Below, in pieces: positions 1 through 5,530 of a stretch of DNA of 6,936 bases. The notes beneath the pieces were generated by a model. It was not told the DNA's origin. It saw only the letters and a program-made list of their open reading frames with translations, and did no database searches. This stretch comes from Chloroflexota bacterium. Its GTDB lineage: Bacteria; Chloroflexota; Anaerolineae; Anaerolineales; Anaerolineaceae. Each line of letters starts with the position of its first letter. Position 1 is the first letter of the stretch. A program made the translations under genes and the position numbers. The stretch is taken from the NCBI GenBank assembly GCA_023434145.1, contig JAEYTI010000116.1, positions 1 through 6,936 of the forward strand, in the 5' to 3' direction.

Positions 1-51
1 TCGCTGCCCCCGTAGTCCCCTCCAAAACAACAATACGAGACCCAAAATAGA

Positions 52-1203
52 TTACCGGCGCGCCTTCTTGAGAAGCTGCGGTCCGGCGATGTTGTACATG
101 ATCTCGTCGGTGCCGCCGCCAATACGCATCAGGCGGATATCACGCCAGAGCCGCTGTACGCGGTGATCCATCGTGTAACCAAGCCCGCCGAGCACCTGCA
201 TGGCCATATCGATCACCTCGAACGAGGCGCGCGCCACATACAGTTTCATCATGGCGTGTTCGTGCCGTACGGGCATGTTGCAGTCCATCATCCAGGCGAT
301 TTTGTAGACGTAGTTGCGCATGTTCTCAATATGAACCGCCATATCGGTGATCATGTGCTGCACCGCCTGGAAGCTGCCGATGGGCTTGCCGAACTGGTGG
401 CGCTGGTTGGCATATGCCACCGCGTCTTCATACGCGGCTTCGGCTGCCCCAAGTGAAGCGGCGCACAACGCCAGACGCTCGATTTCGAAGTTGGCCATGA
501 GCTGGGGCCAGCCCTTGTTCATCTCGCCGACCAGATTGCTCTTTGGCACTCGGGCGTTCTCAATGAAGACTTCGTAAGAAGGGATGCTCCACCAGCCCAG
601 CTTGCTGATTGCGCTCATGCGCACGCCAGGGGTATCGGTGGGCAGCAGCCACATGGAGATGCCTTCATAGGGATTTTCGATCTTTGGATCGCGGGTCATC
701 AGCAGAATCCACTTGCTGTCCCCTGCCAGCGTGCAGTACATCTTCTGCCCATTGAACACCACTTCGTCGCCGTCAAAGGTGGCGGTGGTTTTCAGCGCCG
801 CCGCATCCGATCCGGCCTGTGGCTCGGTGATGCCCAACGCCACGGGGGCATCGCCCTCCACAAAGCCGGTCAGCACCTTCTCTTTGATCGCTTCCGAGGC
901 GAACTGCACGATATCGCGGATGGTGATGATGCCCAGCGAGTAGATAATGCCGAGCGAGAAGGCATGCTTGCCCATCGTCTCGCACACGATTGTTTGGGTG
1001 AGGATATCGGCGGGGGTGCCGCCGTACTCCTCGGGGATACCCAGCGACAGGATGCCCTGATCCGCCAGCGCCTGCCACGATTCGCGCGGGAACTCGTGCT
1101 TCTCGTCTATCTCTGCGTTGAGGCTCTCGGGCGCTTCACGCGCCAGCAGTTCCTCCAGACTCTGGATCAGCAGCTCTTGCTCTTCAGTCAGTCGGAAATC
1201 CAT
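52..1203 (-). CDS. Acyl-CoA dehydrogenase (383 aa)
   Basis: This is an FAD-dependent acyl-CoA dehydrogenase, which puts an alpha-beta double bond into an acyl-CoA and passes electrons to ETF. The length is normal for the family. The N-terminal helical domain covers roughly residues 1-118. The flavin/substrate signature TEPQAGSD lies at 126-133 in the middle beta domain, and the C-terminal helical domain from about 230 carries RHQFGKPI (269-276) and GGLGYTMDH (339-347). At the place where medium-chain enzymes carry the catalytic Glu (YEGT), this protein reads IGGGTDEI (361-368). The alternative base position in the helix 'EIER' holds Glu242, as in isovaleryl-CoA and long-chain dehydrogenases, so the enzyme is probably active. 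The ATG has AAGGGGAA about 9 bases upstream. It is the last gene of the minus-strand operon, 59 bases after the DUF35 gene. The exact acyl substrate is unknown. Confidence 0.95.
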   Translation of the reverse strand: MDFRLTEEQELLIQSLEELLAREAPESLNAEIDEKHEFPRESWQALADQGILSLGIPEEYGGTPADILTQTIVCETMGKHAFSLGIIYSLGIITIRDIVQFASEAIKEKVLTGFVEGDAPVALGITEPQAGSDAAALKTTATFDGDEVVFNGQKMYCTLAGDSKWILLMTRDPKIENPYEGISMWLLPTDTPGVRMSAISKLGWWSIPSYEVFIENARVPKSNLVGEMNKGWPQLMANFEIERLALCAASLGAAEAAYEDAVAYANQRHQFGKPIGSFQAVQHMITDMAVHIENMRNYVYKIAWMMDCNMPVRHEHAMMKLYVARASFEVIDMAMQVLGGLGYTMDHRVQRLWRDIRLMRIGGGTDEIMYNIAGPQLLKKARR

Positions 1204-1262
1204 TCGTGTCTTCCCCTTCTGTTGAATCCATTCGTTTGCAATCTGATTCCCTGGATCGAGAA

Positions 1263-1679
1263 TCAGGTCGTTTCGAAGGCCAGGAATACCTGCTTTGCGC
1301 CTTCTGGGCCGCGCTCGATGAACACGGCTTGCACCGGCAAGCCGATGGAAAAATGTTGATGGTCACCAGCCGGGTCGCCGAGGATCGGCGCGCTGATGGA
1401 GATACCTTCTTCAAGGTGCACGATGCCCGTCGTATACGGCCGGTCATGGTTGACCCCCTCTTGCTGAAGCTCCGGCTGGCCCACGTAGACGTGGGTGAAG
1501 GCGCTCAACGTACCTGTTCCAGCCAGCTCCATCCACTCCATGTTCGTCTTACCGCACTCGGGGCACGTTTCGCGCGGTGGAAGAAAGGCTTTTGCGCACT
1601 CCTTGCAGCGCGAAGCCATCAGCTTGTGGGCTTTCAGGTGTTCGTTGTACCCCGTTTGGTTAAACGGCTGCTCCTGCAT
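1263..1679 (-). CDS. Zn-ribbon / OB-fold DUF35 protein (138 aa)
   Basis: This is a small acyl-CoA-associated protein of the DUF35 family: an N-terminal rubredoxin-like zinc ribbon followed by an OB fold. Four cysteines at residues 25, 28, 39 and 42 (CKEC and CPEC) would bind zinc. The OB-fold part starts near 52 (GTGTLSAFTHVYV) and includes PYTTGIVHLEEG. Members normally partner a thiolase-like protein or other acyl-CoA enzyme and are thought to bind the CoA moiety; no thiolase is visible here. I chose the ATG at 1679, which has GGAG five bases upstream. A GTG at 1694 overlapping the TGA of the previous gene would add five residues (MIGVR), but the AAAGGAG overlaps that GTG and cannot serve it. 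The gene is translationally close to the CoA-transferase beta subunit and is probably co-transcribed with it. Confidence 0.9.
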   Translation of the reverse strand: MQEQPFNQTGYNEHLKAHKLMASRCKECAKAFLPPRETCPECGKTNMEWMELAGTGTLSAFTHVYVGQPELQQEGVNHDRPYTTGIVHLEEGISISAPILGDPAGDHQHFSIGLPVQAVFIERGPEGAKQVFLAFETT

Positions 1680-1690
1680 GCGTACTCCGA

Positions 1691-2485
1691 TCACTCCTTT
1701 ACCGTCTTCCCGGTGATGCGTCCCTGCGGGTCAACCTGCTCGCGCAGGATGCGCAGCTCTTCATCGGTTGGCTCAGCGGTGATCTGCACATCGTCGGCGA
1801 ACAGCATATCAAAGCTAGTGTTGTTGGTGATATCCTTGCGAGACACACCCGGGTGCAGGCTGATGACTTGCATGCACTTGCTTTGTGGGTGAAAGCCCAT
1901 CACCGCCAGGTTGCTGATCACGCGGTAGGGGCCGCTGTCCGGTGGCAGCCCAGCTTCTTCACGCGCGCCGGGGCCGCTGAGATAGCCGGGCGTGGTGATG
2001 AAATCGACTTGTTCGACGAATTTTCGCGCGCTGTGCGGCACAATGGAGACCGTCTGCCAGCACAGCGAGGCGAGATCATTCGCCCCACCGCTGCCCGGCA
2101 GGCGCACCTTGGGCTGCGCGTAGTCTTCGCCGATCATGGTAGAGTTGAGGTTGCCGTAGCGGTCAATCTGCGCGCCGCCCAGGAAGGTGTAATCGACCAT
2201 GCCACGCTGGCAGGTCTCCATAATGTCATCCATGGTGCTGTGCTTGATCGCCCGCGTCTGCGTGGGCGATCCGGCAACCGAGATGGGCAGCCGCTCCAGG
2301 ATGGGGGCCATGCCACCCGCCTCAAACAGCACGATCAGGTTGGGGGCGTGGGTCTTCTGCGCCAGCATGGCGGCTGCCAGCGGCGCCCCGGTGCCGATTA
2401 CTGCCGTTTTGCCGTCCTCCAGCAGGTTCGCGGCAGCGCAGATCATCAGCTCCATCAGCGTGTAGCGCGGGTTATTTTCGCTCAT
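1691..2485 (-). CDS. CoA-transferase beta subunit, glutaconate CoA-transferase-like (264 aa)
   Basis: This is the beta subunit of a family I CoA-transferase, which moves CoA between carboxylic acids through a glutamyl-CoA thioester. Visible landmarks are GTGAPLAAAMLA (31-42), FEAGG (54-58), GGAQIDRYGNLN (103-114) and GSGGANDLAS (131-140). Against glutaconate CoA-transferase subunit B as I remember it, Glu55 in FEAGG falls on the catalytic Glu54. The related actinobacterial ring hydrolase subunit IpdB lacks this Glu, so a genuine transferase is more likely than a hydrolase. The start ATG overlaps the stop of the alpha gene (ATGA), which points to translational coupling and 1:1 subunit production. 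The substrate is not determined; a dicarboxylic or ring-cleavage acid would fit the neighbours. Confidence 0.92.
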   Translation of the reverse strand: MSENNPRYTLMELMICAAANLLEDGKTAVIGTGAPLAAAMLAQKTHAPNLIVLFEAGGMAPILERLPISVAGSPTQTRAIKHSTMDDIMETCQRGMVDYTFLGGAQIDRYGNLNSTMIGEDYAQPKVRLPGSGGANDLASLCWQTVSIVPHSARKFVEQVDFITTPGYLSGPGAREEAGLPPDSGPYRVISNLAVMGFHPQSKCMQVISLHPGVSRKDITNNTSFDMLFADDVQITAEPTDEELRILREQVDPQGRITGKTVKE

Positions 2486-3483
2486 GCGGCCTGAGTCCTC
2501 TTCAGCGGCTCCTGCTTTTGCAGCTCTGGCATGCGCTCCAGCCCACCGCTCAGCGCCAGGTAGGCGTCAAAATCGGGCGTGCCGTGGATATGCTTCTGCA
2601 CAAACGTCTCCAGCGTCTCGTCGCTGCGCTCGGCTTCCAGCCATTCGGCCATCTGCTGTTCGTCGGAGGTGTACTCGTAGGGCATCTCGCCGGGGTAGCT
2701 GCCATAAGGAACGTGGCAGACAGCGTCGGTCAGCCAGTAGGGGATGGTGGTACGCGACGGGTTCTGGCGGAACACCTCGGTATCTACGATCCGCTCGGCG
2801 GTGATGATCAACCGCTTGGCCGCGCGCGCCAGGTCTTCATCTACGATGGTGATACCATCGATTTGCGCGTTGCCATAGATATCCGCCTGGTGGACGTGGA
2901 TGATGGCCACGTCTGGGAACAATGCCGGGATTGCCAGCAGCTTCAATCCGGTAAAGGGGCAGGTGATTTCCTTTGCCGAGCTGCGCAGGGCAGTATCCGA
3001 GCCGAGCATGGTGCGGGTGGGCAGGTAGGGCAGGCCCATGGCTGCGGCTTTGTAGCGCCAGCCCAGCCCGGCGTTGCTCCACTCGGTGGAGCGGATCAGC
3101 CCGGCTTCCATCTGCCGCCGCCCGTTGGGCGAGAGGCCGCGCAGCTCTAACCCGACGATGTAAGAGATATCGCAGCGGTCAATGGTGCGCCCGGCGGCAA
3201 GGATCTGGAAATCGTGGGTGGAGCAGTGCCCGGCAAAGCCCAGGTTCTTGCGCCTGCGTCGCACAATCTCGTGCAGCACAGCGGTGGGCAGGCGCACGCT
3301 GCCAAAGCCGCCCGCGGCGATATAGTCGCCATCGTGAATGAACTGCTCCACGGCCTGGGAGACGCTCATTTGCTTATCAACCATCGCCCGCGACTTCTGT
3401 CGGAAGAACGCTCGGGCGGCATCTACGTCCGGAGGGACAAACATCTCACCAACTGGTCCATCACCATTGGTCTTCAGAGGCAT
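2482..3483 (-). CDS. CoA-transferase alpha subunit, glutaconate CoA-transferase-like (333 aa)
   Basis: This is the alpha subunit paired with the next gene. Residues 38-310 show the CoA-transferase fold: GGFG at 58-61 near the start of the domain, GLPYLPTRTMLGSD (150-163), PDVAIIHVHQADIYGNAQIDG (190-210), the AERIV strand (229-233), and DAVCHVPYGSYPGEMP (253-268). These blocks line up by eye with glutaconate CoA-transferase subunit A and, more loosely, with mycobacterial IpdA. About 35 extra residues precede the domain. I keep the ATG at 3483 because AAAGGA lies 11 bases upstream, whereas the internal Met34 has no ribosome binding site. It is the first gene of the minus-strand operon, and its transcript would start in the divergent intergenic region and carry a structured leader of roughly 240 bases. 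The family is certain; the substrate is not. Confidence 0.92.
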   Translation of the reverse strand: MPLKTNGDGPVGEMFVPPDVDAARAFFRQKSRAMVDKQMSVSQAVEQFIHDGDYIAAGGFGSVRLPTAVLHEIVRRRRKNLGFAGHCSTHDFQILAAGRTIDRCDISYIVGLELRGLSPNGRRQMEAGLIRSTEWSNAGLGWRYKAAAMGLPYLPTRTMLGSDTALRSSAKEITCPFTGLKLLAIPALFPDVAIIHVHQADIYGNAQIDGITIVDEDLARAAKRLIITAERIVDTEVFRQNPSRTTIPYWLTDAVCHVPYGSYPGEMPYEYTSDEQQMAEWLEAERSDETLETFVQKHIHGTPDFDAYLALSGGLERMPELQKQEPLKRTQAA

Positions 3484-3573
3484 CGATTATCGGTTCCTTT
3501 CACATGAATGTAAAAGGGGGGAGCGACTGAATGTTGCTGCCGCGGCGAATACCGGTAATGCCCCCTATCCGTG

Positions 3574-3620
3574 TTGATCCGTGGAATGTACCACCCCGAT
3601 CCTGCCATTCCACGTGATCA
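3574..3620. repeat. Inverted repeat in the CoA-transferase leader
   Basis: GTGGAATG (3581-3588) faces CATTCCAC (3606-3613) with perfect complementarity. The helix can continue into GATC on both sides if one base is bulged. In the minus-strand transcript this would be a hairpin in the leader of the CoA-transferase operon. It has no U tract, so it is not an intrinsic terminator. Its role is unknown. Confidence 0.5.
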
Positions 3621-3646
3621 CTTTTGAAGCTGCTCAGCCGGTGGAG

Positions 3647-3697
3647 TTTTTGGTTGTTTGTTCGCGGTGCCGAGTACCGCGAACAAACAACCAAAAA
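3647..3697. repeat. Perfect 22-bp palindrome with a 7-base loop
   Basis: The left arm (3647-3668) begins TTTTTGGTTG and ends TTCGCGGT. The right arm (3676-3697) is its exact reverse complement, and the loop is 3669-3675. Read from either strand the stem starts with Ts and ends with As, so no U tract follows it and it is a poor intrinsic terminator. It lies between the probable CoA-transferase promoter and that operon, so it would sit in the transcript leader. A protein binding site or a small dispersed palindromic element are both possible. A similar T-rich palindrome lies at 5425-5489. Confidence 0.85.
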
Positions 3698-3732
3698 TCA
3701 TACCCCTCTGAGTAGATCTTCATATCTGGTAT

Positions 3733-3762
3733 TTTATACTATTTTGCATCACAATGTTCTAA
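3733..3762 (-). promoter_or_regulatory. Possible promoter of the CoA-transferase operon
   Basis: On the minus strand TTAGAA (3762-3757) and TATAAA (3738-3733) are separated by 18 bases. The -10 is good and the -35 is poor. No better candidate is visible between here and the start codon at 3483. Transcription from here would pass through both inverted repeats of the leader. Confidence 0.35.
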
Positions 3763-3814
3763 AGAAAAGGAGGATTCTATAAAGATCTTCCACGCCAAAA
3801 GGGGGATAGCGACC

Positions 3815-3826
3815 TACCCATATGGG
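3815..3826. promoter_or_regulatory. 12-bp perfect palindrome, operator-like
   Basis: ACCCATATGGGT is a perfect palindrome lying about 30 bases upstream of the -35 of the riboswitch promoter. Its position in a divergent promoter region suits a regulator site, but no regulator gene is present and the role is only a guess. Confidence 0.3.
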
Positions 3827-3856
3827 TGAATTTTCGCTCGTTATCCGTCTCTTCAC

Positions 3857-3884
3857 TTGCTATTTCTTGATATCCGACTATAAT
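3857..3884 (+). promoter_or_regulatory. Promoter of the riboswitch transcript
   Basis: TTGCTA (3857-3862) and a perfect TATAAT (3879-3884) are 16 bases apart. Transcription would start near 3891, a few bases before the conserved aptamer, which gives a leader of about 285 bases ahead of the 59-aa gene. Confidence 0.7.
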
Positions 3885-3906
3885 AGTAAACGAAATACGA
3901 ATATGA

Positions 3907-4045
3907 AACGCCGAATCGACGGAGTATATCCGTCTGATCGGGGGAACCCTTCTTAGGGGCGAATCGGTGTTTGGCAAGCCAAACATCGTAGAGCAAGTCT
4001 TCTGTTCGAGCCCGGCAGCTAACCTCGTAGGCGTTGGAGATCGTG
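3907..4045 (+). promoter_or_regulatory. c-di-AMP riboswitch (ydaO/yuaA type) aptamer
   Basis: The conserved blocks of the ydaO/yuaA RNA appear in order. CCGAATC (3911-3917) is followed by the hairpin GACGG/CCGTC (3918-3934). Then come GGGGGAACC (3940-3948), GGGGCGAATC (3956-3965), a 7-bp hairpin TGTTTGG/CCAAACA (3968-3985), and GTTCGAGCCCGGCAGCTAAC (4004-4023). The aptamer closes with CTCGTAGGCGTTGGAGA (4024-4040). The CAGCTAACCTCGTAGGCGT core is the hallmark of the family as I know it. Known members sense cyclic di-AMP and usually switch genes for potassium or osmolyte transport or cell-wall remodelling off when the ligand is high. Here the only gene downstream before a terminator encodes a 59-aa protein. 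The outer limits of the closing helix are approximate. Confidence 0.87.
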
Positions 4046-4069
4046 CGGAGCTCACCTTGTGAGCGTACC

Positions 4070-4119
4070 AGCTGCGATTTACAGCGCAGAGTTTAGAAAA
4101 ACTGCCGGCGGCTTTTTTT
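4070..4119 (+). terminator. Candidate riboswitch-controlled terminator
   Basis: AGCUGC (4070-4075) can pair with GCGGCU (4108-4113), directly before a run of seven Us (4113-4119). Inside it, GCAG (4086-4089) pairs with CUGC (4102-4105), and UUU (4092-4094) with AAA (4099-4101). The 3' arm overlaps CUGCCGG (4102-4108), which could instead pair with CCGGCAG (4012-4018) of the aptamer core. That gives two exclusive folds. The stem is interrupted, so this is a moderate call made by eye. Confidence 0.45.
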
Positions 4120-4175
4120 AAAGCCAGGTAACGAACACAACGACTTGCTTTATTGTTTCTTAAAGGAGGGACACC

Positions 4176-4355
4176 ATGGACTACAATTCTTCTCGCTATC
4201 CCCAGCCCAAGAGCGCACGCGAAATTTCGACTCGTGCACGCCAAAACGAAAAACGCCAGATGCTGATGGTCGCCGAAATGCGCGCAGAGGGGAAACCCAC
4301 TCGCGAATCGAAGGGCTTTATCAACAGCCTGCTGACCAGCCTTCGCATCTTCTAG
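4176..4355 (+). CDS. 59-aa basic protein of unknown function under riboswitch control
   Basis: I do not recognise this protein. It starts at an ATG with a near-perfect AAAGGAGGG (4162-4170) five bases upstream and ends with TAG; no other start fits this site. It has 8 Arg and 4 Lys against 6 acidic residues, so it is clearly basic. A Tyr/Pro/Ser stretch (MDYNSSRYPQPK) opens it. A highly charged, probably helical part follows (about 14-39, including RARQNEKRQ). It closes with a short amphipathic or hydrophobic tail, GFINSLLTSLRIF (47-59). There is no cysteine, signal peptide or long membrane helix. It stands alone between the c-di-AMP riboswitch and a terminator, so its expression should follow c-di-AMP levels. 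A role in osmotic or envelope adjustment is only a guess from the riboswitch class. Confidence 0.85.
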   Translation: MDYNSSRYPQPKSAREISTRARQNEKRQMLMVAEMRAEGKPTRESKGFINSLLTSLRIF

Positions 4356-4402
4356 GTTTGCCAAACTCACTGGGCACATCGTTTTATCCGTTGCGCCGCC
4401 CG

Positions 4403-4470
4403 GGTATTCCTTATCGGTAATTCTTACTGGTAGATCTTACAGGTAAATTTACAGGTATCGCTTATTGGTA
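4403..4470 (+). repeat. Six GGTA motifs at 13-base period (TTANNGGTA array)
   Basis: GGTA occurs at 4403, 4416, 4429, 4442, 4454 and 4467, spaced 13, 13, 13, 12 and 13 bases apart. The last five are all preceded by TTA and two free bases, giving TTANNGGTA five times. The array fills most of the space between the stop of the 59-aa gene and the terminator, so it is transcribed in the 3' untranslated region. It could be a degenerate minisatellite or serial sites for a protein. The function is not known. Confidence 0.7.
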
Positions 4471-4471
4471 G

Positions 4472-4502
4472 AAGGCCCCCAAATGGGGGCCTTTATCATT
4501 TA
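4472..4502 (+). terminator. Intrinsic terminator after the 59-aa gene
   Basis: AAGGCCCCC (4472-4480) and GGGGGCCTT (4485-4493) form a perfect 9-bp stem with loop AAAT, followed by a T-rich but interrupted stretch. It ends the riboswitch transcript before the YceI promoter. Confidence 0.85.
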
Positions 4503-4553
4503 AGTGGCTGAACGAACATGAGAAGATACTCATCTACGCAAACAAAAAGTTTC

Positions 4554-4581
4554 TTGAATTGCGCGGGCAAATCCCTATAAT
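4554..4581 (+). promoter_or_regulatory. Promoter of the YceI-family gene
   Basis: TTGAAT (4554-4559) and TATAAT (4576-4581) are separated by 16 bases. The start codon at 4623 lies about 40 bases downstream of the -10. Confidence 0.7.
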
Positions 4582-4622
4582 TCTTCTAAACATTACCGAT
4601 ATTATGTGGAGGAGACTATCTC

Positions 4623-5414
4623 ATGTTGAAGAATATCGTGATCATTGGAGCAGTTCTGATCCTGATTGCCGCAGCAGCCGTGACGTATGCTTTTTTGAAG
4701 CCAACCGATGAGGCATCCGCACCCATCGCCGCGGTTCCGTTGGCGCAAAACACGGCAACGACCGTGCCAACGATCCAGATCCCGGATGCGACCACGACAA
4801 GCGCGTCCACCTCTGCTGTGCCAGCCGCGACGGCCACAGTTGTGGCAGAGGTAGTTGCCCCGGTCACCGGGACCGGTCCGCGCACTTTCCAAATCGATCC
4901 CGTGCAGTCCGAAGCACGCTTTTTGATCAACGAGGTGCTGAATGGGCAGCCGAAAACCGTGATTGGCGTGACCAATCAGGTTTCCGGGCAGCTCGCGGTG
5001 GACCCTGCTTCGCCCGCCAGCACCACCGTGGGTGTGATCCAGGTCAACGCGCGCACGCTGACTACGGACAGCGAGTTCCGCAACCGGGCGATCAAGAACC
5101 GCATTTTGCTGACCAACGAGCACGAATTTATCACCTTTACACCGGCGCAGATCACCGGCATGCCATCCTCTGCTGCCGCGGGCGACACGCTGACCTTCCA
5201 GATCACCGGCGATCTGACCATCATCGGCGTGACGCGCCCGGTGACCTTCGACGTGCAGGTGCAGGCCGTCAGCGATACGCAGATCACCGGGCAAGCGCTG
5301 GGGATGGTGCTGTACAAGGACTTCGGCATTTCGATCCCCGAAGTGCCTTCCGTCACTGGGGTAGAAGACCAGGTCCGTCTGGAGATCGACTTCGTGGCGA
5401 ACGCACTGCCGTGA
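4623..5414 (+). CDS. YceI-family protein with N-terminal membrane anchor (263 aa)
   Basis: Residues about 88-262 form a YceI domain, a lipocalin-like beta barrel that in known members binds polyisoprenoid or other lipids. Typical segments are FQIDPVQSEARFLINE (89-104), DSEFRNRAIKNRILL (149-163), GDLTIIGVTRPVTFDV (196-211) and DQVRLEIDFVA (249-259). Residues 4-24 form a hydrophobic helix after a Lys, acting as a signal anchor or signal peptide; there is no lipobox Cys. Residues 28-86 are a Thr/Ala/Pro/Val-rich linker that would hold the barrel outside the membrane. The ATG follows GGAGGAG (4608-4614) by eight bases. It has its own promoter, and a palindrome follows the stop. YceI proteins are linked to lipid or quinone handling and stress in some bacteria; the ligand here is unknown. 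Confidence 0.93.
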   Translation: MLKNIVIIGAVLILIAAAAVTYAFLKPTDEASAPIAAVPLAQNTATTVPTIQIPDATTTSASTSAVPAATATVVAEVVAPVTGTGPRTFQIDPVQSEARFLINEVLNGQPKTVIGVTNQVSGQLAVDPASPASTTVGVIQVNARTLTTDSEFRNRAIKNRILLTNEHEFITFTPAQITGMPSSAAAGDTLTFQITGDLTIIGVTRPVTFDVQVQAVSDTQITGQALGMVLYKDFGISIPEVPSVTGVEDQVRLEIDFVANALP

Positions 5415-5424
5415 AATCCATCAT

Positions 5425-5489
5425 CAATATTATTTTTGTGTTTGTAGTGCGTGACATAGTCGCATACCACAAGCACAAAAATAATATTG
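5425..5489. repeat. Imperfect long palindrome between the YceI and DUF3224 genes
   Basis: The left arm (5425-5451) begins with AATATTATTTTTGTG at 5426. That block is matched exactly by CACAAAAATAATATT ending at 5488. Further in, the arms match with two mismatches and a 2-base bulge to TGCG/CGCA around a 9-base loop (5452-5460). As at 3647-3697, the stem opens with a T run and closes with an A run, so no U tract follows. TTTTTG, TTTGT and GCG occur in the same order in both left arms. Confidence 0.75.
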
Positions 5490-5530
5490 GTAGCAGTAAA
5501 GAATCTTCCGATCAATAACCTGGAGGGATC

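Noticed and set aside
1..51. Downstream flank of the acyl-CoA dehydrogenase gene
   Set aside because: No hairpin, promoter or reading frame could be supported in these 51 bases.
3579..3606. T-box-like GGGTGGTAC on the minus strand in the CoA-transferase leader
   Set aside because: The canonical continuation ACCGCG is missing, no stem I or specifier loop is visible, and the downstream genes are not linked to amino acids or tRNA charging.
3500..3694. A 64-codon minus-strand frame in the CoA-transferase leader
   Set aside because: It begins inside the loop-side of the 22-bp palindrome region, has low-complexity basic composition and no ribosome site.
3763..3775. AAAAGGAGG ribosome-site-like sequence on the plus strand
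   Set aside because: No ATG, GTG or TTG lies within a usable distance downstream, so it appears to be a chance purine run.
4110..4125. GGCTTT-TTTT-AAAGCC hairpin as a terminator
   Set aside because: The stem contains the T run and is not followed by one, so it cannot act as an intrinsic terminator in this direction. It may compete with the folds upstream.
3777..4379. A 200-codon open frame on the minus strand
   Set aside because: It lies antisense to the riboswitch and the 59-aa gene, has no ribosome site and shows no recognisable domain. The conserved RNA and the plus-strand gene explain the region better.
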